From assembly GCF_900111275.1 (NCBI RefSeq), contig NZ_FOGR01000002.1, forward strand, positions 496,001-560,000: a stretch of 64,000 nucleotides of DNA, given 5' to 3'. The notes beneath the pieces are model-generated. The model was not told the origin of the DNA. It was given only the letters and a program-made list of their open reading frames with translations, and did not search any database. Both the position numbers and the translations under genes were made by a program. Below are positions 53,601-61,489 of this stretch, piece by piece. The stretch comes from Rhizobium sp. NFR03 (GTDB lineage Bacteria; Pseudomonadota; Alphaproteobacteria; Rhizobiales; Rhizobiaceae). The first letter of the stretch is position 1; the number at the start of each line of letters is the position of its first letter.

Positions 53601-55164
53601 CGCGCGTGACGGCTTCGCCGGTCTCGCCAAGATCGGAAGCCGGCGCTTCGAGATGGCTCGAAATGGCGCGGATGATGTCTTCGGGGTTCTCGCTGCGGGC
53701 TGCGAAGCGATGACGCATGGCCGTGCGGTTTGCGCCGGATGCGGCGATGATGGCGCGGGCTTCCTCGCGGGAGGCCTTTGCGAAGGATGACTTGTAGGCG
53801 CGCAGAAGCTCTTCGAGACTGCTCGCCGTGTGGGCGCTCGCCATGAACATATGGCCGGCAGCCGCGTTCCGCTGGCGGTCTTCGGATACGGGCTCGGGAT
53901 CGGAAATCACGACATGCGCATTGGCGCCGCCGAAGCCGAAGGAATTGATGCCGGCTAGACGCGCGCGCTTGCCGCGCAGAAGCTCGATCGGGTTGGCCGT
54001 GACGCGCACGTTCAATCCGTCGAAATCGATGTTCTCGTTTGGCGTATCGAAATGCAGCGATGCCGGGAGATAGTTGTTCTCCAGCGCCATGACCGCCTTC
54101 AGCATGCCGAAGAGGCCGGATGCAGGTTCGGTGTGCCCGATATTCGACTTGATCGAGCCGATCGGCACCGGTGCGCGCCGGTTCGTGCCGATGACCGTGC
54201 CGATCGACCAGACTTCCGCGGGGTCGCCGACCTTCGTGCCGGTGCCATGGCCCTCGACGAAGGCGACCTGATTGGCATCGATATTGTTGCCTTCGTAGAT
54301 CGACCGCAGCAGGGCTGCCTGGGATTCGCGCGACGGCAGCGAAATGCCGTTCGTGCGGCCGGCCGAGTTGGTGCCGGTCGCGACGATGCGTGCGTAACTG
54401 CGGTCCTTTTCCTGCCGGGCCCGGTCCGACCGGCGCAGGACGAACACGACGCCGCCTTCGGCACGCACATAGCCGGCGCCATCATTGTCATAGGCGCGGC
54501 AAAGGCCTTCGGGAGACAGCATGCGTGCCTGCGCAAAGCCGACGAAGGGCAGGGGATGGGCGAGAATGTTGATGCCGCCGACGATGGCGGTATCGATCTC
54601 TCCGGCGTTCAAGGCCCGCATCGCCTGATCGAGCGCGACGATGGAGGACGAACAGGCCGTATCGATCGTCATCGACGGGCCGCTGAGTCCGAAGATGTGG
54701 GAGATACGGTTGGAAATGACGGACAGCGTATTGCCGGTCATGAAGTAGGGGCCGGCGGCAGCCGGGTCCTCGACCGTCAGGTTGGCATGGTCGAGGCTCG
54801 ACGCGCCGACATAGACACCGACATTCTCGCCCTGAAGCGATGTCAGCGAGATGTTGGCATCCTCGATCGCCCGCCATGCCAACTGCAGGAGAACGCGCTG
54901 CTGCGGATCCATGTACATGGCTTCGCGCTGCGACATGCCGAACGCGGCGGGGTCGAAACCGTAGATATCGTCGATCACGCCGGCGGCAAACGAATAGGTC
55001 TTGCCGGGGTTGCCCATTTCGGGATGCCAGAAGCGGGCAAGGTCCCACCGGTCCGATGGAATCCGCGTTACCGCACATTTGCCTTGCCGCAGAAGCCGGA
55101 AAAGCGCTTGAGGCGAATCAGCTCCCGGAGCGACGCAGGCGCGCCCTATGATTTCTGCTGTCAT
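47632..55164 (-). CDS. rkpA: Multidomain polyketide/fatty-acid synthase RkpA
   Basis: 2510 residues, a type I iterative synthase. KS with Cys171, His306, His344 (DTACSSS, EGHGTGT, SNIGHTE); AT with Ser617 in GHSVGE and a malonyl-type YPFHHP; DH with His922 in HVVDGKAILPG; a methyltransferase-like region (about 1330-1500) with a degenerate motif I (IIELGTVSASF); ER with GLNFRDVMW (about 1806) and HGAAGGVG; KR with GGIGG at 2123-2127; ACP with Ser2433 in GLDSLMAVELG. No thioesterase is present. It makes a fully reduced acyl chain, in S. meliloti needed for K-antigen synthesis. Coupled to rkpG. Head gene of the rkp series, with an AT-rich upstream region. Confidence 0.93.
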   Translation of the reverse strand: MTAEIIGRACVAPGADSPQALFRLLRQGKCAVTRIPSDRWDLARFWHPEMGNPGKTYSFAAGVIDDIYGFDPAAFGMSQREAMYMDPQQRVLLQLAWRAIEDANISLTSLQGENVGVYVGASSLDHANLTVEDPAAAGPYFMTGNTLSVISNRISHIFGLSGPSMTIDTACSSSIVALDQAMRALNAGEIDTAIVGGINILAHPLPFVGFAQARMLSPEGLCRAYDNDGAGYVRAEGGVVFVLRRSDRARQEKDRSYARIVATGTNSAGRTNGISLPSRESQAALLRSIYEGNNIDANQVAFVEGHGTGTKVGDPAEVWSIGTVIGTNRRAPVPIGSIKSNIGHTEPASGLFGMLKAVMALENNYLPASLHFDTPNENIDFDGLNVRVTANPIELLRGKRARLAGINSFGFGGANAHVVISDPEPVSEDRQRNAAAGHMFMASAHTASSLEELLRAYKSSFAKASREEARAIIAASGANRTAMRHRFAARSENPEDIIRAISSHLEAPASDLGETGEAVTRDAKVAFVFSGNGSQWAGMGADAFRENLHFRQCFTSISALFKFHADLDLATLLTDPDLAQKLTDTKIAQPLLFAVQAALSDSLVAMGIKPTAVFGHSVGEIAAAYAAGALSLVDAVAIVAKRSLHQDLLAGKGTMAAVMLGDEAAQAFAEKHGIANVCVAAINARNSVTISGPVAEVTAFRDAARKAKIPVQILDINYPFHHPIIDQAKKAFMGDIPDLAPRTTEIAYLSTVTGERLDGSQLDVDYWWKNVREPVRFQAATEAAIALGCTLFLEISPRPILSSYVKETIKAATAPGIVVPTLLKEAAAKGIDPVSRAMARAMAHGADGNSTRLFGKRNASVRLPLLPFEPTELRPAVTSDSADLFGRGSRVPYTLAGWRADLNGGSWKNHIDGHLFPDLAEHVVDGKAILPGSGFIEIAISAAQQFYGTGEVEITNLEIVRPLELGDNRIMELSTLLSPETGDIEIRSRERLTEDDWAVHAVARCRKPIARNDHVRPDFKGLEKTETVLAAKAYETARQFGLDYGPRFQLMSKAVAFGDKFIDVELKTPSEAGHPFVSYSLNPISVDATFHGMVALFGRFTGEAGGAPYIPVRFGSVRLAASGQVIKRAIAEVERVSANSIKARFRFYGEDGTLVAAFDDCRFRRTYLRQHKTLDMLSYHYEAVPSETLAAMQPAQSKPLPAVLLPADSGEGIDNTTLLFNAAIYRACHEIALKLARGGNQVDMRLLPGDVGFRCFLSNCLVVLEDAGLAEHTDNRWTITADFTLPPVSEILKELYAENAARAVEAVLINDTYTEALDRLSALYAAELSGQSGEEAVVQTTGFISEATLDHQAVHSLATRQRTDMVYAALERALSSMETGLRIIELGTVSASFTRRLAALAVRHGASLAVVEPRDNAQRNLEIAFEDDARVSVLKKDAFTSVKTVDIVVSASDMLFVLVDEDPAVRGILGHAMRPGGAFIGATTAPTVFSDFAYGLTDGWFARSQSPEFPIGRFATALQWEKCLADLRLADIVVDDRDGAYGALIALEARAGRSAPDAASQDVAAMSHHPILAIGMAPAVSALPSSISDCVIVPVTLTGENEADKARLLDAFKGLQGRAIRAVYLSPVPSTDTLGDSEHLQTIVLSLGAFGEAVRAFHADREPAGEERPRLALVAPGGSPVAATSALNSGVWTFCRVLQNEYDVIDLHMVDAPAANLAEIETALTLAATLIESRHENREWAVIDGRAQEIRAVPGPVEGTLRQTRSFEAATIRQRVASQVGSIAWEATSLPKPGPTDVVVEVAATGLNFRDVMWAMGLLPEEALEDGFAGATIGMELSGHVVALGSEITDLSIGDPVMAMASAAFSTHAVVSRAGIARLPETVSPVAAATVPVAFLTAYYAMIELGRIRAGETILIHGAAGGVGLAALQVAKHAGAKVIATAGTREKRHFLTMLGADHVFDSRSLSFVSDIRAVTHGEGVDLVLNSLFAEAMEQSLSLVKPFGRFLELGKRDYFADSKIGLRPFRRNISYFGIDADQLLVNQPDLTKRIFAEVGQLFEEGKFVPLPYRAFAHDEIGNAFRLMQNAGHIGKIVVLPPVSGRDSVSAGAGARMTVSGDGVHLVVGGIGGFGLAAANWLVEKGARRIALTTRRGVADTDTLDAIQRWETKGVVASVHACDITDVDATAAMLATLRRDGPLKGVIHAAMVLDDALISNLDRARNRPVIDTKAKGAAVLDNLTRKDDLDIFLLFSSATTLVGNPGQGNYVAANGYLEGLARARRAAGLKGLAIGFGAIADTGYLAENTDVNDILSKRIGKTALKAQAALDQVEAYIVADPGTVNAATGMIAEFDWAAARNLPVVRQPLFEVVMRTADQHTGSSDGSTLDLVAMIEGKSPQEGEDLLYELVANEIAAILRVSKDTISRNKVLKEIGLDSLMAVELGISFQQNTGFDMPLSGVADNTTVGDVAHKLYDKVSKRDQGSDEEEPPTEDKILSELTQRHKATSPEKVASQ

Positions 55165-55717
55165 CTTTTATCGAACGCTCTGAACTGTCTGCAGTGTGAC
55201 TTGCTGATTGCACTTGGGTCCCGAAAAATCAATCAGAACTTCTCCTGGATGGCGGCCCCTACCTAGGAACCTGGATCACTTGGTTCGCTGTACGTTATAT
55301 ATAACTAAATAACAAATCTTCGATATATTGGTTGTGCCTTCAACTTTATGGCGTAATGGCGCCTGCGGAGATGAGTACAGCAACAAGCTAGCCCGTTTGT
55401 CGATAGACTCATTTCATTTTCTCCCGGCCACAGAAGAACAACGCCCTCCTTTGCATGAATGGAGGCTGAATGTTCTTAATATCGGCGCTGGATGACCCGA
55501 AAATGTGCAGGTTTTGAGGCCTGCTGGATGACGGCGACCCGTAAGGGGGCGGTGCCTGTCGCCTCTTCATTCTTACCGATACCGAGGCGCGTCGGTGCGC
55601 TGGTTAGCAGAAGATGGGTCCAAATGCCATAGGAGTAAGGGCTTCGTACGGTGTCTGCCGCAACGCATGATGCGAGATCGATCGTGGAGATCAGCAAAAT
55701 ACGCGTCTCCCTTGCAA
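55165..55717 (-). other. Long AT-rich intergenic region upstream of rkpA
   Basis: A 553-bp gap between the rkpA start and the kup stop. Bases about 55270-55360 are strikingly AT-rich (TACGTTATATATAACTAAATAAC), in contrast to the high-GC genes, and probably hold the rkpA promoter and possible regulator sites. No confident -35/-10 pair could be fixed, and no gene or RNA is recognised. The left part contains short dyads (for example CCTCC/GGAGG near 55446-55465) of unclear meaning. Confidence 0.5.
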
Positions 55718-57619
55718 TCAGATCGTCACCTGTTCGCCCAGTTCCACAACCCGGTTTGCCGGCAGCCGGAAGTAGTCGGAAGGATCGATGCCGATGCCCG
55801 CGAGCGCGATGTAGAGGCGATCCTGCCACTTGGGCAGACCCGAGTTCGGGTCGCTGATCAGGTTGCGTCTTCCGACATAAAACGACGTCTGCATGATCTC
55901 GAACTTGAAACCCGCTTTCTTGCACAGGCCCAGCGCCTTGGACACATTCTGGTCGTCCATGAATCCGAATGTGATCTGGATTCGAAGAAAGCGCTCGGAA
56001 ATCCGGATGAGTTCGATGCGCGATGCAGGCGGCACATAGGGCGTATCCGCGGTGCGAACGGTCAGGATGACGTTCTGCTCGTGCAGGACGTGGTTGTGCT
56101 TGATATTGTGCAGCAGCACGGCCGGCGTCTTGTCGGGCACGCTGGTCAGAAACACGGCCGTGCCGGGAACGGCGACGGGGGCGTGATCGGACTTCTTCTC
56201 GATGGACCGGATGAAGGTTTCAAGCGGGATGTCGTTGCGCGCAGTCTTCTCGCGCAAAATCATCGAGCCCTTTCGCCATGTCCACATGATGACCATGATG
56301 GTGGCCGCCAGCAGCACGGGCACCCAGCCGCCGTCATGGATCTTCAGAAGGTTTGCGGCGAGGAACACGGTTTCCAGAAGCAGCAACGGCAGGAGGATCG
56401 CACCAGCAGCAACGGCGCTCCATTTCCAGACAGAACGCAGAAACTGGAATGCCATGAGGGTGGTAACCACCATGGCGCCGGTGACAGAGATGCCATAGGC
56501 GGTCGCCAGCGACTCCGAGTCCCCGAAGGTGAAGATGAGCACGAGAACGCCGACGAAGAGCAGGGTGTTCACGGCGGGAACGTAGATCTGCCCCGTATTC
56601 GTCTCCGAGGTGAAGGTGATCTGCAGGCGTGGGAGGAACCCGAGATGGACCGCCTGCCGCGCCAGCGAAAAGGCGCCGGTGATAACGGCCTGGCTGGCGA
56701 TGATCGTGGCGGCCGTTGCCAGAAGCACGACCGGCAACAGCGCCCAGTCCGGATACATCAGGTAGAACGGGTTTTCCGCCGCCTCCGGATGCGCCAGGAC
56801 GAAGGCGCCCTGGCCGAGATAGTTGAGCGCCAGCGACGGGAAGACCAGGATGAACCACGCTACCTGGATCGGCTTGCGGCCGAAATGACCGAGATCGGCG
56901 TAGAGCGCTTCGGCCCCGGTGACGGTCAGGAAAACGGCGCCGAGCACGATCAGGCCGACGAAGCCCGCATGCGTGATGAACCACACGGCGTTGACGGGAT
57001 TGAGAGCTTCGAGGATCGTATAGTCGTCACCGATATGCAGGATGCCCCCCCAGGCCATGGCAAGAAACCAGAGAATGGTGATCGGTCCAAAGAAATTGGA
57101 GACGGCGGCGGTACCGCGAGACTGGACAGCGAAAAGGCCCACCATCATGGCAGCCGAAATCGGCAGCACGTAGTCACCGAGCGCGGGCGTCACGAGCTTC
57201 AGCCCTTCGACGGCGGACATGACCGACAGCGCCGGCGTGATCATGGCATCCCCGATGAACAGGGCGGCACCGATAATGCCCGCAAAGAACAGAACCGGCA
57301 TGTAGCGCCCTGTCTTCTTCATCAGCAAAGCGAGAAGCGACAGCGTGCCGCCTTCGCCGTCATTGTCGGCACGGAGAAGAAAGAGGACGTATTTGAAGGT
57401 GACGATGATCGTCAGCGTCCAGACCATCAGCGAGATGAGGCCGATGACCTCGTTATGGCTGATGCCGTCATGCGAAAAGGGGCGAAGCGCTTCGCGAAAG
57501 GCGTAGAGCGGGCTGGTCCCGATGTCGCCGTAGACGACGCCGATGGATCCCATGAGCAGGACGAGGAACTTCTTCGTGCCTGCGGTGTCCTGCTGGGCAG
57601 GGCCGGCGGATGCGGTCAT
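55718..57619 (-). CDS. kup: Low-affinity potassium transporter Kup
   Basis: 633 residues, the usual Kup/HAK/KUP length, with twelve hydrophobic helices in the first 460 and a cytosolic C-terminal domain. The start of the family is seen in [25 protein letters not shown], followed by [13 protein letters not shown] and [10 protein letters not shown]. It is a proton-coupled K+ importer. The ATG at 57619 is divergent from nasT. No paralogue is present in the window. Confidence 0.95.
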   Translation of the reverse strand: MTASAGPAQQDTAGTKKFLVLLMGSIGVVYGDIGTSPLYAFREALRPFSHDGISHNEVIGLISLMVWTLTIIVTFKYVLFLLRADNDGEGGTLSLLALLMKKTGRYMPVLFFAGIIGAALFIGDAMITPALSVMSAVEGLKLVTPALGDYVLPISAAMMVGLFAVQSRGTAAVSNFFGPITILWFLAMAWGGILHIGDDYTILEALNPVNAVWFITHAGFVGLIVLGAVFLTVTGAEALYADLGHFGRKPIQVAWFILVFPSLALNYLGQGAFVLAHPEAAENPFYLMYPDWALLPVVLLATAATIIASQAVITGAFSLARQAVHLGFLPRLQITFTSETNTGQIYVPAVNTLLFVGVLVLIFTFGDSESLATAYGISVTGAMVVTTLMAFQFLRSVWKWSAVAAGAILLPLLLLETVFLAANLLKIHDGGWVPVLLAATIMVIMWTWRKGSMILREKTARNDIPLETFIRSIEKKSDHAPVAVPGTAVFLTSVPDKTPAVLLHNIKHNHVLHEQNVILTVRTADTPYVPPASRIELIRISERFLRIQITFGFMDDQNVSKALGLCKKAGFKFEIMQTSFYVGRRNLISDPNSGLPKWQDRLYIALAGIGIDPSDYFRLPANRVVELGEQVTI

Positions 57620-57889
57620 GGAATGTCAGACTTTCCTTCACGTCTCGCACCGGGCAAGACACGTTGCGTGCGCAAACGGCTCGATCGAGATGCTTCGTCC
57701 GAGACGCGAAACGCCGTCGGTCACGGCGCCTGCGAGCCCAGACGGACATTGTATCCCGGCCGTTTCGAACACACCGTTACAATTATTGTCCGGTCGCGAG
57801 CAAGCACGAAGACGCATCGCTGTCCTGCGCGCCCAAATGTTGCAGCGGGACCGCTTGCGCATTCTGTTGCGCTGCACAAGAATAGGCGC

Positions 57890-58477
57890 ATGCGCCACGC
57901 CGATCTCACGATCCTCGTTATCGATGAAAATGCCATCCGCTCTTCGATCATCGAGGAGGGCCTGCGCGAGGCCGGGCATCTGAAGGTGACGGTCATCCAC
58001 GAGGTCAATGGCGTTGCCCGGATCATCGAGACACTGAAGCCGGACGTCATCATCATCGACCTCGAGAACCCGAACCGGGACATGATGGAGCATCTCTTCC
58101 AACTGACCCGAACTGTCAGTCGCCCGATCGCCATGTTCGTCGATCGCTCGGATACGGCTTCGATCGAGGCCGCCGTCGATGCCGGGGTTTCCGCCTATAT
58201 CGTCGATGGCCTGCGCAAGGAGCGGGTGAAGCCGATCCTCGACATGGCCGTCAGCCGGTTCAATGCCTTTTCGAGGCTGCAGCGTGAACTGGCGGAAGCG
58301 AAATCCGCTCTCGAGGAGCGCAAGGTGGTGGAACGTGCCAAGGGCATCATGATGAAGATGCGCGGGCTCTCGGAGGAAGAAGCGTTCACCCTGTTGCGGC
58401 AGACCGCCATGAACGAGAAGAAGAAGATCGCCGATATCGCCCAAAGTGTCGTGACGGCGGCGGGTCTGCTGACATGA
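57890..58477 (+). CDS. nasT: Nitrate-regulatory antitermination protein NasT (ANTAR response regulator)
   Basis: 195 residues: a pseudo-receiver N-terminal domain (ILVIDENAIRSS, VIIIDLENPNRD) and a C-terminal ANTAR RNA-binding domain (about 140-195; LEERKVVERAKGIMMKMRGLSEEEAF). NasT binds two-hairpin RNA in nitrate-operon leaders and stops termination; without nitrate it is held by NasS. The ATG at 57890 begins the receiver directly; the longer frame runs through antisense kup sequence. It is followed 43 bp later by nasS, and the target leader lies at 59962-60135. Confidence 0.93.
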   Translation: MRHADLTILVIDENAIRSSIIEEGLREAGHLKVTVIHEVNGVARIIETLKPDVIIIDLENPNRDMMEHLFQLTRTVSRPIAMFVDRSDTASIEAAVDAGVSAYIVDGLRKERVKPILDMAVSRFNAFSRLQRELAEAKSALEERKVVERAKGIMMKMRGLSEEEAFTLLRQTAMNEKKKIADIAQSVVTAAGLLT

Positions 58478-58520
58478 CCGCTGCGTTCTGCCGCTACCCA
58501 AACGATCGGAGGATATGCCC

Positions 58521-59792
58521 ATGACGACCACTCTCGTGGCGCCCGGCGCTGCCCTCGCGACACCGGCAAGGGGCACGAAGAGCGAGGGCTCCCGCGTCCT
58601 CAGGGCCGGCTTCATTCCTCTTGTCGATGCCTCGGTTCTGATTGCGGCGGCGGAGTTCGGTTTTGCGGCCCGCGAGGGGCTGGCGCTCGATCTCGTGCGC
58701 GACGTGTCCTGGGCCAATGTGCGGGATCGCCTGGCATTCCGTCAGTTCGATATCGCCCATATGCTCTCGCCAATGCCCGTCGCCTCCATGTTGGGGCTCG
58801 GCTCGAACCCGTCACCGACGATCACACCGTTTTCGCTCGGGCGCGGCGGCAATGCCATCACGCTGTCGACGCGGCTCTTTGCCCGCATGCGCGATGCCGG
58901 CGCGCCTGATGGAGCCGATGCGCTTGCGCAGGCCCGCGTGCTTCGCCGCGTTCTCGACGGAATGCGCGATGCCGGCGAGGTCCCGCCGACCTTCGGCATG
59001 ACCTATCCGTTCTCGTCTCACAATTACGAGTTCCGCTATTGGCTCGCCGCTGGTGGCATCGATCCCGACCGGGACGTGAAGCTGGTCGTCGTTCCCCCTC
59101 CGCTGACGTCCGATGCGCTGGCCGCAGGCGCTATCGATGGTTTCTGCGTCGGCGCGCCGTGGAACATGGTGGCGTCGGAACGTGGCGTCGGCCGTATCGT
59201 CGCGGCCAAGCAGGACATCTGGCCGTCCGCGCCCGAGAAGGTCATCGGCATGCGTCCGGACTGGGCGGAGAGCCACCCGGAAACCGTCTCTCGCCTGCTG
59301 ACCGCGCTGGATGCGGCCGCCCGGTGGTGCGATCAGGGTGAAAATCACGACGAACTGGCAGCGCTTCTCGCGCAGCCGAACTACATCGCGGCGCCGGTGG
59401 ATATCATCCGTCGGGTGCTGGCTGGCGAGTTCAGCCTCGACAGCAGCGGCGAGCGGCGGGTTATCCCGGATTACTTCACCTTTCATGGCGGCTTTGCGAA
59501 CTATCCCAGGCCGGGTCATGCGCTCTGGACCTACAGTCAGATGCTCCGCTGGGGACAGGCCGAGTGGTCGCCGGCGCTGGCGGAAAAAGCCGTGTCAGCC
59601 TATCGCCCCGATCTCTATCGTGCCGCTCTGGGCACGGGGCCTGACGACGCTGATTTCCGGGCGGAAGGCACGTCCTATGGTGATCGTTTCATGGATGGTT
59701 TTACCTTCGATCCCGAACGCATCCCGGATTACGTCGCCGCCTTTCCCGTGCGTTACGAGCAGGCTTTGAGCCCGGTCGGCGAGGAAACCTAA
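58521..59792 (+). CDS. nasS: Nitrate sensor NasS (cytosolic NrtA-like protein)
   Basis: 423 residues of the NrtA/CmpA nitrate-binding fold. It lacks a signal peptide, unlike NrtA at 60136, which marks it as the cytosolic sensor that binds nitrate or nitrite and releases NasT. Shared with NrtA are YWLAAGGIDPD, VVVPPP and FCVGAPWN, and the nitrate-binding segment is similar in place. The ATG at 58521 is used because GGAGG is 8 nt upstream, while the ATG at 58515 is too close. Same strand and short gap after nasT: a two-gene unit. Confidence 0.92.
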   Translation: MTTTLVAPGAALATPARGTKSEGSRVLRAGFIPLVDASVLIAAAEFGFAAREGLALDLVRDVSWANVRDRLAFRQFDIAHMLSPMPVASMLGLGSNPSPTITPFSLGRGGNAITLSTRLFARMRDAGAPDGADALAQARVLRRVLDGMRDAGEVPPTFGMTYPFSSHNYEFRYWLAAGGIDPDRDVKLVVVPPPLTSDALAAGAIDGFCVGAPWNMVASERGVGRIVAAKQDIWPSAPEKVIGMRPDWAESHPETVSRLLTALDAAARWCDQGENHDELAALLAQPNYIAAPVDIIRRVLAGEFSLDSSGERRVIPDYFTFHGGFANYPRPGHALWTYSQMLRWGQAEWSPALAEKAVSAYRPDLYRAALGTGPDDADFRAEGTSYGDRFMDGFTFDPERIPDYVAAFPVRYEQALSPVGEET

Positions 59793-59934
59793 TAGTCGCT
59801 GCCGTTTTGCGATGCACGATTTTCGCTGGATTGCGCGCAGTTGGCTAGAAGATAAGCAAGAAGAATATTGGTTATCTTTCATGCACTATAGAAATTACGG
59901 TTTATATTCATACAGTTAATTGATTTAAAGGCAT

Positions 59935-59951
59935 CTGGCACGCCGCTTGCT
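59935..59951 (+). promoter_or_regulatory. Sigma-54 (RpoN) promoter of the nitrate operon
   Basis: CTGGCACGCCGCTTGCT: TGGCAC (59936-59941), N5, TTGC (59947-59950), the exact -24/-12 consensus with correct spacing. The start would be near 59962, giving a 174-nt leader before nrtA. NtrC-type activation is the usual partner for nitrogen genes; no clear NtrC site was fixed in the 140 bp upstream, which is otherwise AT-rich. Confidence 0.88.
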
Positions 59952-59961
59952 TGTTAGAAAC

Positions 59962-60135
59962 TGCTCAGTCAACGGCGATTGAAGCGAAAGAGCGCAAGAT
60001 GCGCTCACCCAATGACACCGACGTCGCAAGGTTTTTGCTCCGGAGCTTCAGGCTCCTTGGGATGCATTTTCCGAGCGGCGTTTTTTTGTGCCGAATTTCA
60101 AAGCTTCCGCCCGTTTCACCAGAGGATATCCTTCG
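59962..60135 (+). promoter_or_regulatory. Structured 5' leader of nrtA with probable NasT-controlled attenuator
   Basis: The leader holds hairpin GAGCGC (59990-59995) / GCGCTC (60001-60006), a second hairpin GGAGC (60042-60046) / GCTCC (60052-60056) that competes with CAAGG (60027-60031) / CCTTG (60055-60059), and a T7 tract (60081-60087) after a GC-rich segment. Mutually exclusive pairings upstream of a T-tract, with an ANTAR protein encoded next door, fit transcription antitermination by NasT. I could not draw a clean terminator stem immediately before the T-tract, nor exact ANTAR hexaloops. With 59793-59961 (promoter region) this accounts for the whole 343-bp gap before nrtA. Confidence 0.62.
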
Positions 60136-61428
60136 ATGACCCGTATTCTGACCCAGTCCCTGAGCCGCCGCTCGATCCTCAAGACCGGTGCCACCGCAGC
60201 ACTCCTCACGGCTGCGAAGGCCGCTTTCCCCGGTGGCGCCTTTGCGCAAGGGGCAGGGCCGGAGACCACCAAGGCAACGCTCGGCTTCATCGCGTTGACG
60301 GACAGCTCGCCGCTGATCATCGCCAAGGAGAAGGGCTTCTTCGACAAGCATGGCATGACGGATGTGAATGTCGTCAAGCAGGCATCCTGGGGCACGACGC
60401 GCGACAATCTGGTGCTCGGCTCCGCCGGCAACGGCATCGACGGTGCGCATATCCTCACCCCGATGCCCTACCTCATCTCCGCCGGCAAGGTGACCCAGAA
60501 CAACCAGCCGCTGCCCATGTCGATCCTCGCCCGGCTCAATCTCGATGCCCAGGCGATCTCGGTCGGCTCGGCCTATGCGGACCTGAAGGTCGGCATCGAC
60601 TCCGGCGTTCTAAAGGAGGTCTTCGCGAAGAAGAAAGCCGAAGGCACGGCGGCCAAGGTCGCCATGACCTTCCCCGGCGGCACGCACGATCTCTGGATCC
60701 GCTACTGGCTCGCGGCCGGCGGGATCGATCCGGATACGGATGTCGAAACCATCGTCGTTCCCCCGCCGCAGATGGTCGCCAACATGAAGGTCGGCACCAT
60801 GGACTGTTTCTGCGTCGGCGAACCCTGGAATGCGCAGCTGGTCAATCAGGGCATCGGCTATACCGCGGCAAATACCGCCGAGATCTGGAACAAGCATCCC
60901 GAAAAGTCCTTCGCAATGCGCAGCGACTGGGTCGAAGCCAACCCGAATGCCGCCAAGGCGCTGACCATGGCCATCATGGAAGCCCAGCAATGGTGCGACG
61001 ACATGGCCAACAAGGAAGAACTGGCCGCCATCATCGGCAAGCGCGCCTGGTTCAACGTGCCGGCCAAGGACATCGTCGGCCGCCTGAAGGGCGAATATGA
61101 CTACGGCAACGGCAAGGTGGTCGACCAGAGCCCGCATCTGATGAAGTTCTGGGCCGACCATGCCTCCTACCCCTACCAGAGCCATGATGCATGGTTCCTG
61201 ACCGAGGACATGCGCTGGGGCAAATATGCTGCGGACACCGACATCAAGGCGCTGATCTCCAAGGTCAATCGCGAGGACATCTGGCGCGCCGCCGCCAAGG
61301 ATCTCGGCATCACGGACGTGCCCGCCTCCACGTCGCGCGGCGTCGAGACCTTCTTCGACGGCAAGACCTTCGATCCGGCCAACCCGGAAGCCTACCTGCA
61401 GAGCCTCTCGATCAAGCGCTTCGCCTGA
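60136..61428 (+). CDS. nrtA: Nitrate ABC transporter substrate-binding protein NrtA
   Basis: 430 residues. A twin-arginine signal SRRSILKTG with a hydrophobic core ends at AFAQ (about residue 37), so the protein is exported folded by Tat. The mature part is a nitrate-binding protein with YWLAAGGIDPD, IVVPPPQ, DCFCVGEPWN and QQWCDDMANKEELA. It delivers nitrate/nitrite to NrtB-NrtC/D. The ATG at 60136 follows AGAGGATATCCTTCG and starts the Tat signal. It is first in the operon behind the sigma-54 promoter and leader. Confidence 0.95.
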   Translation: MTRILTQSLSRRSILKTGATAALLTAAKAAFPGGAFAQGAGPETTKATLGFIALTDSSPLIIAKEKGFFDKHGMTDVNVVKQASWGTTRDNLVLGSAGNGIDGAHILTPMPYLISAGKVTQNNQPLPMSILARLNLDAQAISVGSAYADLKVGIDSGVLKEVFAKKKAEGTAAKVAMTFPGGTHDLWIRYWLAAGGIDPDTDVETIVVPPPQMVANMKVGTMDCFCVGEPWNAQLVNQGIGYTAANTAEIWNKHPEKSFAMRSDWVEANPNAAKALTMAIMEAQQWCDDMANKEELAAIIGKRAWFNVPAKDIVGRLKGEYDYGNGKVVDQSPHLMKFWADHASYPYQSHDAWFLTEDMRWGKYAADTDIKALISKVNREDIWRAAAKDLGITDVPASTSRGVETFFDGKTFDPANPEAYLQSLSIKRFA

Positions 61429-61489
61429 CCGGACCCGATCGGCCGGCGCCTGGCGCGTCGGCCGCAACCCTCATTCCCAGGAGACCGGC

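Noticed and set aside
55270-55310. EcfG-type match near rkpA (GGAAC then CGTT)
   Set aside because: The spacer is 22 nt, too long, and it points away from rkpA.
55595-57889. Upstream part of a 960-residue frame ending in nasT
   Set aside because: Antisense to kup; only the last 195 codons, starting at 57890, are NasT.
60071-60087. Simple rho-independent terminator immediately before nrtA
   Set aside because: The T7 tract is clear, but no continuous GC stem of six or more pairs ends just before it; kept only as part of the attenuator leader.
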